A stretch of 64,000 nt of DNA from Phycisphaeraceae bacterium. GTDB taxonomy: Bacteria; Planctomycetota; Phycisphaerae; Phycisphaerales; Phycisphaeraceae. The notes beneath the pieces were generated by a model. It was not told the DNA's origin, made no database searches, and worked only from the letters and a program-made list of their open reading frames with translations. Shown one piece after another: positions 52,195 to 60,949 of this stretch (position 1 is its first letter; each line of letters starts with the position of its first letter). The stretch lies in contig PAIY01000246.1 of the NCBI GenBank assembly GCA_002704825.1, forward strand, positions 28,621-92,620, given 5' to 3'. Position numbers and translations under genes: made by a program.

Positions 52195-55100
52195 ATGAAT
52201 ATTTCATTACCCTTTATTCAACGTCCCGTGATGACCGTCTTGTTGACGCTCTCGGTGGTGCTATGGGGCGTCTGGTCCTACACCCAGCTTCCCGTCAACG
52301 ACCTGCCTGCGGTGGACTATCCGGTGATCCAGGTGCAGGTCGGCTATCCGGGGGCAAGCCCTCAGACGATGGCCAACAACGTTGCCACGCCCTTGGAACG
52401 TCAGTTCATGCAAATCTCCGGCCTGGAGATGGTCACCAGTAAATCAGGACAAGGCAATACATCATTCGCGCTTCAGTTCTCGCTGAATAAGGACATCGAT
52501 GGTGCCGCGACCGACGTGCAGAACGCCATCACCGCAGCCAGTGGGCAACTGCCTCCTGACCTGCCGTCCCAACCGACCATTACCAAGACCAATCCCAACG
52601 ACAGTCCGATTATTTTCATGGCTTTGACCAGTGATACCATCACACAGGGTCAGTTGTATGACTATGCCAACACGCAGGTCTCTCAGCAGATCAGTATTCT
52701 CGAAGGCGTCTCCCGTGTGAGTATCTTTGGGACCAAGGCTGCGATTCGCATCAAGGCGGACCCTTCCAAACTCGCGGCATTGGGTTTGACCTTGGAAGAC
52801 TTGTCCAAGGCGATTCAAGGCGGCACAAGTTATACCGGCGCAGGTCAATTTGATAATCACAACGAAGCTGTCGTTCTGCGTCCGATGGCACAGTTGGACA
52901 AAGCTCAGCAGTACAACAACATGATCATCGCCACCGTGAAAGGTGCGCCGGTGTACCTGCGTGATGTGGCGACCGCGACAGACAGCGTGCAGGACGAACG
53001 GATCAAGATGAACTTCTGGTCGCGTGAGTATGGCACACCTGCTGCGACGGTGGTTTGTGCGGTGTATCGCCAGGCCGGTGGCAATGCCGTTGCGGTCGCC
53101 CAGAAGGTGCAGGCAATCATCCCGCAGATCAACCAGGAATTGCCCCAGGGTGTACGTCTGGTTCTGATTCACAACCGTGCAGAAACGATTGTGAACTCCG
53201 TCGATGACGTGAAGGAAACGCTGGTCATTGCCTTTGTGTTGGTGGTGATGGTGATCTTCCTGTTCCTGGGGCGTGCCGGTGATACGCTGATTCCCGCAGT
53301 GGCTTTGCCGTTGAGTTTGCTCATGACGTTCATCGTCATGTGGATCATGAATTACAGTTTGGACAACCTGTCTCTGATGGCCTTGACGTTGGCGATTGGG
53401 TTCCTTGTGGACGATGCGATTGTGTTCCTGGAAAACACAATTCGTCGCATGGAACATGGGGAAAATGTCCGCACTGCTACGATCAACTCGGCTAAGGAAA
53501 TCAGTTTTACCATTATCTCAATGACGTTGTCATTGGCTGCGGTGTTCCTGCCTTTGCTTTTGATGCCCGGTTTGATGGGACGCGTATTTCGCGAATTCTC
53601 GGTGGTGATTATCGTTGCCATCATTTCGTCAGGTTTGGTGTCGCTGACGCTCACACCGATGATGTGCTCACGCATGCTTGCTGAGCGTGGCCCGGGCAAA
53701 AAGCAGCCGTGGTTGGAACGTTCTGCGTTGAAAATTGAAAAGTGGGTGCTAGGCATCTATGGCAACACACTCACATGGGCCTTGAAGCATCACTATCTCT
53801 CAGCCATCACCTGGGTACTGTGCCTGGTGGGGACCGGTTACCTGATGGTTAACTTGCCCAAGACTTTCTTACCTGTCGGTGACAGTAGCTTCGTCTGGGG
53901 CGTGATGATCGGCCCGGACAGTGCATCCTACGAAAAGATGCGCGGTTATCAGGAAAAAGCTGAACAGGTCATTCAAAACAACCCCGCCGTACGCGCTTCA
54001 TTTACCATGACCGGTAACGGTGGTTTTGGCGGTTACAACCAGGGATTGTTACTGGCATTCCTTGAGGATCGTGAACAACGTCAGCCCATCGTTGATGTTA
54101 CTCAGCAGCTCTCCGGCGGAATTTTTGCCAATGTCCCCGGTGTGATTGGTTTGTTCAAGCCTCAACCCGTACTCCAGATATCCACCGGTGCCTCGGCCAA
54201 TAACTCGGCATCCATCACATACGCTATCTCCGGCGTTGATCCGGACAAGGTGTATGAATACTCAGGCAAGTTACTTGAAAAGTTCCGTGAATTCCCCGGT
54301 TTTTTAAGGGTTCAGCCAGACTACTACAACAATCAGCCCTATTTGAATGTGTCGATTCTTCGTGAACAGGCTGCGATGTATGGTGTGAGTGTGGCTCGGA
54401 TTGAAAGGCTGTTGGCAACAAGCTTTTCGCAGAACTATCTCTATCTGATCAAGTCCGCAACCGATCAGTATCAGGTGATTCTCGAAGCAGAAGATGACAG
54501 TCGCAGCCAGGCAGAGAACCTTGCGGACTTTTACATCAAGTCCGACGATGGTCAACGCAACATTCCGCTTGATGCTGTGGTCAAGTGGGAAAAGAACCTG
54601 GGGCTTCAGTCGGTCAATCACCTCAATCAGTTCACCAGTGTGACGTTCTCGTTTAATGTCGCTCCGGGTGTGTCGACCAGTGCAGCGACGGACTTTATCC
54701 AGAATGCAGCAGTCCAAACTTTACCCCCGACCGTGCGTGGTGAATTGCAGGGTGAAGCCAAGACGTTCATTGAGATGGTGCAGAACATGGCCATCCTCAT
54801 GGTCGTTGCTGTGTTCGTGATGTATGTGATTCTCGGCGTGTTGTATGAAAGTTACCTGCATCCGATCACTGTACTTTCATCTTTGCCTGTGGCATTGATT
54901 GGTGGCCTGGCAACCTTGTGGTACTTCGACCAGGAACTTTCGCTGTACGCTTACGTCGGGATGTTCATGCTCATGGGTATCGTCAAGAAGAACGGCATCA
55001 TGATCGTGGACTTCGCATTACAACGTATTGACGAAGGGCAGACTGCCGAGCAGGCGATTCACGATGCGTCGATGGACCGTTTCCGCCCGATCATGATGAC

Positions 55101-55389
55101 CACCATCGCTGCGGTGATGGGTGCACTTCCCATCGCATTGGGTTGGGGGGCTGACGGTGAAAGTCGTATGCCCCTGGGCTTAGTGATTGTCGGTGGTTTG
55201 CTGGTGAGTCAGTTGATCACGCTCTATGTCACACCTGTGATTTATCTGTACCTCGAAGCGTTTCAGGAGAAGGTGCTCAACCGCACCAGCTTCTTCCATT
55301 CCGGTCACCGCAAGCATGAAGTTGCGGTTGACCCTGAACATGTCCCAGCCAATCTGCAACCTGCGATGGTGACCACGCATGGTGAATAA
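52195..55389 (+). CDS. RND efflux pump, AcrB/MdtC-like (HAE1 family, 1064 aa)
   Basis: Full-length inner-membrane proton-drug antiporter with twelve membrane helices and two large periplasmic loops. It begins ISLPFIQRPVMTVLLTLSVV. The proton-relay residues are intact: the Asp pair in GFLVDDAIVFLEN (helix 4) and the Lys in GIVKKNGIMIVDF (helix 10). YPVIQVQVGYPGASPQT is the usual first loop start. The exported substrates are unknown; lengths and motifs are those of the MdtBC/AcrB group. The outer-membrane factor gene follows 12 bases later. Confidence 0.95.
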   Translation: MNISLPFIQRPVMTVLLTLSVVLWGVWSYTQLPVNDLPAVDYPVIQVQVGYPGASPQTMANNVATPLERQFMQISGLEMVTSKSGQGNTSFALQFSLNKDIDGAATDVQNAITAASGQLPPDLPSQPTITKTNPNDSPIIFMALTSDTITQGQLYDYANTQVSQQISILEGVSRVSIFGTKAAIRIKADPSKLAALGLTLEDLSKAIQGGTSYTGAGQFDNHNEAVVLRPMAQLDKAQQYNNMIIATVKGAPVYLRDVATATDSVQDERIKMNFWSREYGTPAATVVCAVYRQAGGNAVAVAQKVQAIIPQINQELPQGVRLVLIHNRAETIVNSVDDVKETLVIAFVLVVMVIFLFLGRAGDTLIPAVALPLSLLMTFIVMWIMNYSLDNLSLMALTLAIGFLVDDAIVFLENTIRRMEHGENVRTATINSAKEISFTIISMTLSLAAVFLPLLLMPGLMGRVFREFSVVIIVAIISSGLVSLTLTPMMCSRMLAERGPGKKQPWLERSALKIEKWVLGIYGNTLTWALKHHYLSAITWVLCLVGTGYLMVNLPKTFLPVGDSSFVWGVMIGPDSASYEKMRGYQEKAEQVIQNNPAVRASFTMTGNGGFGGYNQGLLLAFLEDREQRQPIVDVTQQLSGGIFANVPGVIGLFKPQPVLQISTGASANNSASITYAISGVDPDKVYEYSGKLLEKFREFPGFLRVQPDYYNNQPYLNVSILREQAAMYGVSVARIERLLATSFSQNYLYLIKSATDQYQVILEAEDDSRSQAENLADFYIKSDDGQRNIPLDAVVKWEKNLGLQSVNHLNQFTSVTFSFNVAPGVSTSAATDFIQNAAVQTLPPTVRGELQGEAKTFIEMVQNMAILMVVAVFVMYVILGVLYESYLHPITVLSSLPVALIGGLATLWYFDQELSLYAYVGMFMLMGIVKKNGIMIVDFALQRIDEGQTAEQAIHDASMDRFRPIMMTTIAAVMGALPIALGWGADGESRMPLGLVIVGGLLVSQLITLYVTPVIYLYLEAFQEKVLNRTSFFHSGHRKHEVAVDPEHVPANLQPAMVTTHGE

Positions 55390-55401
55390 GTACGGAGTTT
55401 G

Positions 55402-56841
55402 ATGATGTTTTTAACAATCAATAGAAAACTGTTGGCTTTGAGTCTTTGCAGCTCATTGTTGGTTACCGGCTGCACGGTTGGCCCGGATTACAAGAAGCCC
55501 CAGGCGAACATGCCCGAAGCATTTCATGCTTCACCTTCCGCCGAATCCTTTGCTGATCTGGCACATTGGTGGAAGACGTTCAACGATCCGATGCTTGATG
55601 AATTGATCGATCAAGCGATCACGTCAAACCTGGACATGCAGTTGGCCCAGGCACGTATTCGGCAAGCCCGCGCCCAACTGATTGCAGCAGGCGCATCACT
55701 TAAGCCCACCGTTAATGCAACGGCAGCGGACACTTTGTCGCGCAACAGTGAGAATGCCAACGGGGTTTCAACCGGATCACGCAATCTCATGCAGGCTGGA
55801 TTTGACGCCAACTGGGAGATTGACGTGTTCGGCGGAAACCGTCGGAGCATCGAAGCATCGCAAGCCAGCTATGACAGCATCGTCGAGCAAAGTCGCAATA
55901 CATTGGTGACGTTGCTTGCTGAAGTGGCGACCAACTACATTCAGCTGCGTGGCTATCAGTATGAGTTGTCACTGGTCAATGCCAACGTGGTGTCGCAACA
56001 GGACACACTCGACATTCAAGAATCAAGACTCAAGGCTGGTATCACCACCGACCTGACGGTTGCTCAGGCCCAAGCGTTGGTGCAAACCACTCGTGCACAA
56101 ATCCCAACACTTCAGGCCAAGATCAAGCAGACAATTCACCGTCTTGGTGTGCTGCTTGGACAATCTCCTGCGAGCCTGATGAGCCAGTTGGAAACCATCA
56201 AGCCCATACCCCTGGGACCGCCGTCTATCCCCACCGGCGTTCCCGCTCAATTGCTGCGTCGGCGGCCGGACATCCGTGCCGCCGAACGCAGCCTTGCGGG
56301 GGCCACCGCGCAAATCGGTGTCCAGACCGCAGAGCTGTATCCCAAGTTCACCCTCAACGGCACGATTGGTTTGAGTTCCACGCAACTCGCCAATTTTGCT
56401 GACAATCGCAGTCTTTTCTACTCACTTGGCCCCGGTGTCAGTTGGCGTCTCTTTGACGGCAATCAAATCAAAGCCAACATCCAGACCGCAGAGGCTCAGC
56501 GCGATCAGGCTGCCATCAACTATCAGCAGTCGCTACTCACAGCGATGGAAGAAGTTGAAAATGCCCTGGTGTTTTATGACCGTGAACAAACGCGGCGTGA
56601 CATGCTCGGTAAGTCCGTTGATGCCAACCAGCGTGCAGCCGATCATGCCATCAAACTCAATGATGCCGGCCTCGTGGACTTTATCAACGTTCTCACCGCC
56701 AAGCAGTCGCTCAATCAGGCTCAAAGTGCTTTAGCACGGTCTCAGACTGCAGTGTCGGCCGATCTCGTGTATCTTTATAAGGTACTCGGAGGCGGTTGGG
56801 AGTTACCTCAAGCGTCTGAGGAAGCGACAATGGTAAAGTGA
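55402..56841 (+). CDS. RND efflux outer-membrane factor lipoprotein, OprM/NodT family (479 aa)
   Basis: TolC-like outer-membrane channel of the NodT subgroup. The lipobox is LVTGC, followed by the family hallmark TVGPDYKKP. Two long helical repeats are seen (MQLAQARIRQARAQLIAAG and AEAQRDQAAINYQQSLLTAMEEVENAL), plus the typical RRRPDIRAAERSLAGATAQIG. CGGAG precedes ATG 55402. Together with the two preceding genes it completes a tripartite pump across the envelope, which implies an outer membrane in this organism. Confidence 0.93.
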   Translation: MMFLTINRKLLALSLCSSLLVTGCTVGPDYKKPQANMPEAFHASPSAESFADLAHWWKTFNDPMLDELIDQAITSNLDMQLAQARIRQARAQLIAAGASLKPTVNATAADTLSRNSENANGVSTGSRNLMQAGFDANWEIDVFGGNRRSIEASQASYDSIVEQSRNTLVTLLAEVATNYIQLRGYQYELSLVNANVVSQQDTLDIQESRLKAGITTDLTVAQAQALVQTTRAQIPTLQAKIKQTIHRLGVLLGQSPASLMSQLETIKPIPLGPPSIPTGVPAQLLRRRPDIRAAERSLAGATAQIGVQTAELYPKFTLNGTIGLSSTQLANFADNRSLFYSLGPGVSWRLFDGNQIKANIQTAEAQRDQAAINYQQSLLTAMEEVENALVFYDREQTRRDMLGKSVDANQRAADHAIKLNDAGLVDFINVLTAKQSLNQAQSALARSQTAVSADLVYLYKVLGGGWELPQASEEATMVK

Positions 56842-56848
56842 AATTTGT

Positions 56849-57499
56849 ATGGCAAACGTGAAGAATAATAGTTCGGCTCTGGAAACCAAGCGCAAGCTCA
56901 TTCAGGCGGCTGGCCAGATCATCGGCCAGGTCGGCCTCGAAGCGGCAACCATTCAGCAGATCACCCGCAAGGCAGGCACCTCGCTGGCAGCGGTCAATTA
57001 TCACTTCACCGACAAGTTCAATCTCTACAACGCGGTGGTTCAGGAAGCCTACGAATTCATCATTGAAACCTTCCGACGCATTCAAAGCATCCAGATCGAA
57101 GGCACGCCAGCCCAGCGCCTTGAACACTTCATTCGATCATTCTTTGCCATCATCATGGAACAGGAACGCCCGACCTGGCATTGCGATATCCTCGCGCGTG
57201 ACCTGCAGTTTCCCAATGAAGCAGCCAACCAGCAGCTTCAGGAACTCACCGTGGCCATCAACGACACACTGGGCAAAATCGTATCGGATATCGCCCAGAC
57301 GACGCTCAGCGAAGAACAGATGATTTATATCCGTTCAAGCATCATCGGCCAATGTCTGTATTACGTGGATCACAGCGAGTTTCACGACCGACTGCACCCC
57401 GAACTCCCGCCAGTATGTCAACGTCATGATGACATCATCAAGCACATCTCAAGGTTTTCACTTGCTGCGATTCGAGGGATGTTTCACGAGCAGATTTAA
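56849..57499 (+). CDS. TetR-family repressor, CecR/DUF1956-like (216 aa)
   Basis: The N-terminal helix-turn-helix is clear: KRKLIQAAGQIIGQVGLEAATIQQITRKAGTSLAAVNYHFTDKF. The C-terminal domain, with QRLEHFIRSFFAIIMEQERPTWHC, matches the CecR (DUF1956) subgroup, known to control multidrug efflux and related genes. It starts 7 bases after the outer-membrane factor gene. Autoregulation of the whole operon through the AT-rich palindrome at 50750-50779 is likely. Its stop overlaps the stop of the convergent GH95 gene. Confidence 0.9.
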   Translation: MANVKNNSSALETKRKLIQAAGQIIGQVGLEAATIQQITRKAGTSLAAVNYHFTDKFNLYNAVVQEAYEFIIETFRRIQSIQIEGTPAQRLEHFIRSFFAIIMEQERPTWHCDILARDLQFPNEAANQQLQELTVAINDTLGKIVSDIAQTTLSEEQMIYIRSSIIGQCLYYVDHSEFHDRLHPELPPVCQRHDDIIKHISRFSLAAIRGMFHEQI

Positions 57500-59895
57500 T
57501 CAACCAGACTGATTGATTCGCCGGCTTTGAGTACGATCTGTTTTTCGACACCATTGACCACCAGTAAGCATTGACTGTCGCATGTCGCGGTGAGTTTGCC
57601 GCTGGTGATGCTGCGGTTTTCCCATTGCATCTGCAACTCGAATCCGCCGCGCGTTTTTAAACCGCTGACACTACCGGTGGACCATTGTGTTGGGCAGGCA
57701 GGCAAGAGTCGGATGATCGGTTGTTCATTGTCTTGCTCGTCAGTGACCGTGGTATGGCTTTGCACCAGCATCTCCGCGATGGCAGCGCAGCCACCGAAGT
57801 TGCCATCAATCTGGAAGGGCGGGTGAGCGCAGAAAAGGTTTGGGTACGTGCCCCCATGTTCATAGTTGATCGGATCACCGCTGTGTGAATCCACCAATTC
57901 CAACAGGTTTTTGAGTAGGTCATGGGCGCGATCGCCTTGCCCCAGACGCGCCCAGAAAAGAATCTTCCATGCCTTGGACCAACCCGTGCCATCGTCACCG
58001 CGACGGGTGAGTGTGGTCTTTGCGGCTTCCGCTAACTCAGGCGTGAGTGTCGGGTCGATCTGGTTGCCCGGATGTAAAGCGAACAGGTGTGAGACATGGC
58101 GGTGATGCTGATCCAGTTCGTCGTAGTCTTCGAGCCACTCCATGAGTTGGCCGTGTTTGCCGATCGACAGTGGGGGCAGTTGCTCCAATGCCTGCTGGAT
58201 TTGCTCCATGAGTTCGGGATGTTGGCCGAGCAACATGCCAGCGCGGAGGGTGTTTTTAAAGAGCATGTGCAGGATCGCAGTGTCCATCGTCGAACCTTCG
58301 CACAGCGTACCCACTTGGCCTGAAGGTAACCGGTATGCATTCTCCGGCGAGAGAGTCGGACTGATGATCAGATGCCCTTTGGCATTTTTGACCAGGAATT
58401 GCAGGAAGAACATGCATGATTCAGACAGCAGCGGCCATGCGGTCTCTTTGAGGAAAGTCAGGTCACCGGTGTGATCAAAGTGATCCCAGAGATGCAGACT
58501 CAGCCAGGCACCACCCATCACCCAGTACGATGCCCCCAGGTTGCGATCCGTCGGGCAGCAGTCCGCCCAGAGGTCGGTGTTGTGATGACAGACAAAACCG
58601 TCGCAGTCATACATCTCTTTAGCGACCTGTTTGCCTCGCGGCAGCATCCGGTTGAGCATCTCAAACAACGGGGAATGACATTCCGAAAGATTGGCAACTT
58701 CCGCAGGCCAATAGTTCATTTCCGTGTTGATGTTGATGGTGTACTTCGAGCCCCATGCTGGCCAGAAATCCTGATTCCAAATCCCTTGCAGATTGGCAGG
58801 CATGGAACCAGCGCGTGACGAACTGATAAGCAGGTACCGGCCGAACTGATGGTACAACGCTGCCATAGACGGATCATCGTCACCAGCGACAAGACGCTGC
58901 AAGCGTTCGTCTGTCGGGAGACTTTGCTTGGCTGCTTGTGTGTCACCCAGTTGCAAAGTCACGCGGTTAAAGAGCGCTTGATAGTCTGCCAGTTGGTCAG
59001 CTAGCAGCGTATCCCAACCTTTGTTGATGGCATGGTTCACCCTGTCGGTTGCAACTTGAAGCGGGTTGTCATGTCGGAAGCTCGTTGCACCTGCAATGAC
59101 GATGGTCAGTGCGTCTGCCTTTTCAACGACCACGGTTTCGCCAATGGTGTGAGAACTGCCACCGATTGCATCGGTCATCATGCAGGTTGCAAAACGCACA
59201 CCCCCCTTGCCTGCGGCCTTGCCGGTGAGATAAGTACCACCATCTTCCAAAGCGCGTGAGTCATCGACGTAGCGCGTGGAGTAGCTTGCCAGTGGCCCAC
59301 GTTGTAAACGCAGTCGGACATTCAATGCGCCTGGCTTGGAGACTTCAAGTCGGATGGCAATGACGTTGTCCGGGAAGCTTGCGATGTGTTTTCGGGTGTA
59401 GGTCACATCATCGATTTTGTAGGAAACGTTGATAGATGCATCAGCCAGATCCAGTTCACGGCGATAGCTCAAATGCGCTACATCCGTCGGGTCGGTCCGC
59501 ATGCTTTGTGCGTTGGTGAGGACGGCATCGCCAGTGTGCAGTGCGCCGGCTGGATATTGAAATTGCATGAACAGATCAGCTAACGGTTCGTAGCAACGCA
59601 TGGAGTCCGGGATACCTGCCATCGCGTCATTGGTCAGCCACTGTGCTTGTTCCAGATCACCGTTTGCAAGGTGTTCTCGGATTTGGGCAAGGTGTTTGAG
59701 AGCGTCGGGATTGATGCGGTTCTGCTCGCCACCATTCCAGAGAGAGTCTTCGTTGAGTTGAATGCGTTCGTCGGAAAGGTTGCCGAAGACCATGGCACCC
59801 AACTTGCCACAGCCGATGGGTAAAGCACGGTTCCAGTTGTCGATGGCTGGTTGACGGTACCAGAGTTTGAGGTCAGATGCGGTTTTGTCTTGCAT
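57496..59895 (-). CDS. GH95 alpha-L-fucosidase, cytoplasmic (799 aa)
   Basis: GH95 enzymes remove terminal alpha-1,2-L-fucose (some act on L-galactose) by inversion. The N-terminal beta domain opens LKLWYRQPAIDNWNRALPIGCGKLGAMVFG with IQLNEDSLWNGG. The (alpha/alpha)6 barrel has TININTEMNYWPAEVANLSE (two catalytic Asn), HNTDLWADCCP, HRHVSHLFALHPG, and IDGNFGGCAAIAEMLVQSH (catalytic Asp). No signal peptide remains when ATG 59895 is used; a start at 59973 adds 26 residues that do not form one either. So fucosylated oligosaccharides are probably imported and cleaved inside. It is convergent with the TetR gene and divergent from an IclR gene. Confidence 0.92.
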   Translation of the reverse strand: MQDKTASDLKLWYRQPAIDNWNRALPIGCGKLGAMVFGNLSDERIQLNEDSLWNGGEQNRINPDALKHLAQIREHLANGDLEQAQWLTNDAMAGIPDSMRCYEPLADLFMQFQYPAGALHTGDAVLTNAQSMRTDPTDVAHLSYRRELDLADASINVSYKIDDVTYTRKHIASFPDNVIAIRLEVSKPGALNVRLRLQRGPLASYSTRYVDDSRALEDGGTYLTGKAAGKGGVRFATCMMTDAIGGSSHTIGETVVVEKADALTIVIAGATSFRHDNPLQVATDRVNHAINKGWDTLLADQLADYQALFNRVTLQLGDTQAAKQSLPTDERLQRLVAGDDDPSMAALYHQFGRYLLISSSRAGSMPANLQGIWNQDFWPAWGSKYTININTEMNYWPAEVANLSECHSPLFEMLNRMLPRGKQVAKEMYDCDGFVCHHNTDLWADCCPTDRNLGASYWVMGGAWLSLHLWDHFDHTGDLTFLKETAWPLLSESCMFFLQFLVKNAKGHLIISPTLSPENAYRLPSGQVGTLCEGSTMDTAILHMLFKNTLRAGMLLGQHPELMEQIQQALEQLPPLSIGKHGQLMEWLEDYDELDQHHRHVSHLFALHPGNQIDPTLTPELAEAAKTTLTRRGDDGTGWSKAWKILFWARLGQGDRAHDLLKNLLELVDSHSGDPINYEHGGTYPNLFCAHPPFQIDGNFGGCAAIAEMLVQSHTTVTDEQDNEQPIIRLLPACPTQWSTGSVSGLKTRGGFELQMQWENRSITSGKLTATCDSQCLLVVNGVEKQIVLKAGESISLVD

Positions 59896-60075
59896 GATGG
59901 TCTTTCCGTGTCTTGGACAGCAAGACATCGTATCGATGTGTGAATGTTCTGCCCATACACGAAAGCTGTCCAAATATATCCAATGACGAGGTCAGGCAGG
60001 AGATAAGGTGTTTAGATAAAATAAACATCTTTAATAATGATGAGTAAATACTCCGACGTGTCAATCATTTGGACA

Positions 60076-60103
60076 TTGACGTTTTTAAGTACCACTCTAC
60101 GAT
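60076..60103 (+). promoter_or_regulatory. probable promoter of the IclR-fucose operon
   Basis: TTGACG (60076-60081) and TACGAT (60098-60103) are 16 bp apart, 50 bases before ATG 60153. TTTGGACA motifs occur on both sides of the divergent region (60067 on plus, 59967 on minus) and could be shared operator half-sites. Confidence 0.4.
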
Positions 60104-60152
60104 TATTTTCATGCAGACAACCCTTGGAAGTTGTTTGTTAGAGGTAAACAGA

Positions 60153-60905
60153 ATGCCAAAGGTCAATACGGCAGATAAAGTCATGGATATTCTCGAAGCC
60201 ATTGCCAGTCAGGGGCAGGGGGCTGGGACACGCGAGCTGTCTCGAAAGCTTGAGATGAATGTGGCAACGGTGCATAACATTGCCCGGACCCTGCAAAGTC
60301 GTGGCTTTCTCCGACAGGATCCCAGGACCAAACGCTTTGAGATCGGAAGCCGGTTGATGCTCATGAGTCGCCACAGTCAATACCTCAACGCACTGTATGT
60401 CGCTGGCAAAATGGTCGTCGAGAAAGTGGCATCAGAGATCGATGAGTCGATCATGCTTGTTGCATTGGACCACGGGCACGTCGTTAATCTCCAGTACATT
60501 CCAGGTAGTGGTGCGCTGCGTGTTGCTGAACCCGATGATGTCACTGAAGTGGCACATTGCACCGCTTCAGGCAAACTCATGCTTGCGCAAATGTCACGTG
60601 ATGAACTTGTGCGTTATCTGGATCGCTACAAGCTCAAAAGCCACACACCAAGAACGATCACACGCCGTCAGGATTTGGTTACAGAGCTTAATCAGATTCG
60701 TGAGAAAGGCTTTAGTCTTTCCTGTGATGAGTTATGTGACGGGGTGAGTGCCTTGGCGGTTCCGATTCTTGATCCGTGGGATAAAGTGGTTGCAGCCATC
60801 GGGGCGGGGGTGCCTTCGGTGAGATTGGCACAATCCGGTTATCGCAGGAAAGTGCTTGAAGCCTTACGCCGATCCGCTGAGCAGATTGGTCGGAATATCG
60901 CATAA
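60153..60905 (+). CDS. IclR-family transcriptional regulator (250 aa)
   Basis: The N-terminal winged helix (KVMDILEAIASQGQGAGTRELSRKLEMNVATVHNIARTLQSRGFL) is followed by the IclR effector domain (SIMLVALDHGHVVNLQYIPG, VAHCTASGKLMLAQMS, GFSLSCDELCDGVSALAVPI). The segment CTASGKLMLA is the usual ligand-pocket motif. GAGG upstream supports ATG 60153; the earlier in-frame ATG 60069 overlaps the promoter. It lies between GH95 and the 818-aa gene, so it probably controls this fucose-linked module in both directions. Confidence 0.9.
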   Translation: MPKVNTADKVMDILEAIASQGQGAGTRELSRKLEMNVATVHNIARTLQSRGFLRQDPRTKRFEIGSRLMLMSRHSQYLNALYVAGKMVVEKVASEIDESIMLVALDHGHVVNLQYIPGSGALRVAEPDDVTEVAHCTASGKLMLAQMSRDELVRYLDRYKLKSHTPRTITRRQDLVTELNQIREKGFSLSCDELCDGVSALAVPILDPWDKVVAAIGAGVPSVRLAQSGYRRKVLEALRRSAEQIGRNIA

Positions 60906-60949
60906 ATTGCCTTGTTTTACAGTGTTTTGTCCACGTAAAGGTATTTGAG

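Noticed and set aside
52462..53457. 331-codon open frame on the minus strand
   Set aside because: Antisense to the RND pump. The His/Gln/Arg-rich translation has no motif, while the sense strand encodes a full HAE1 pump.
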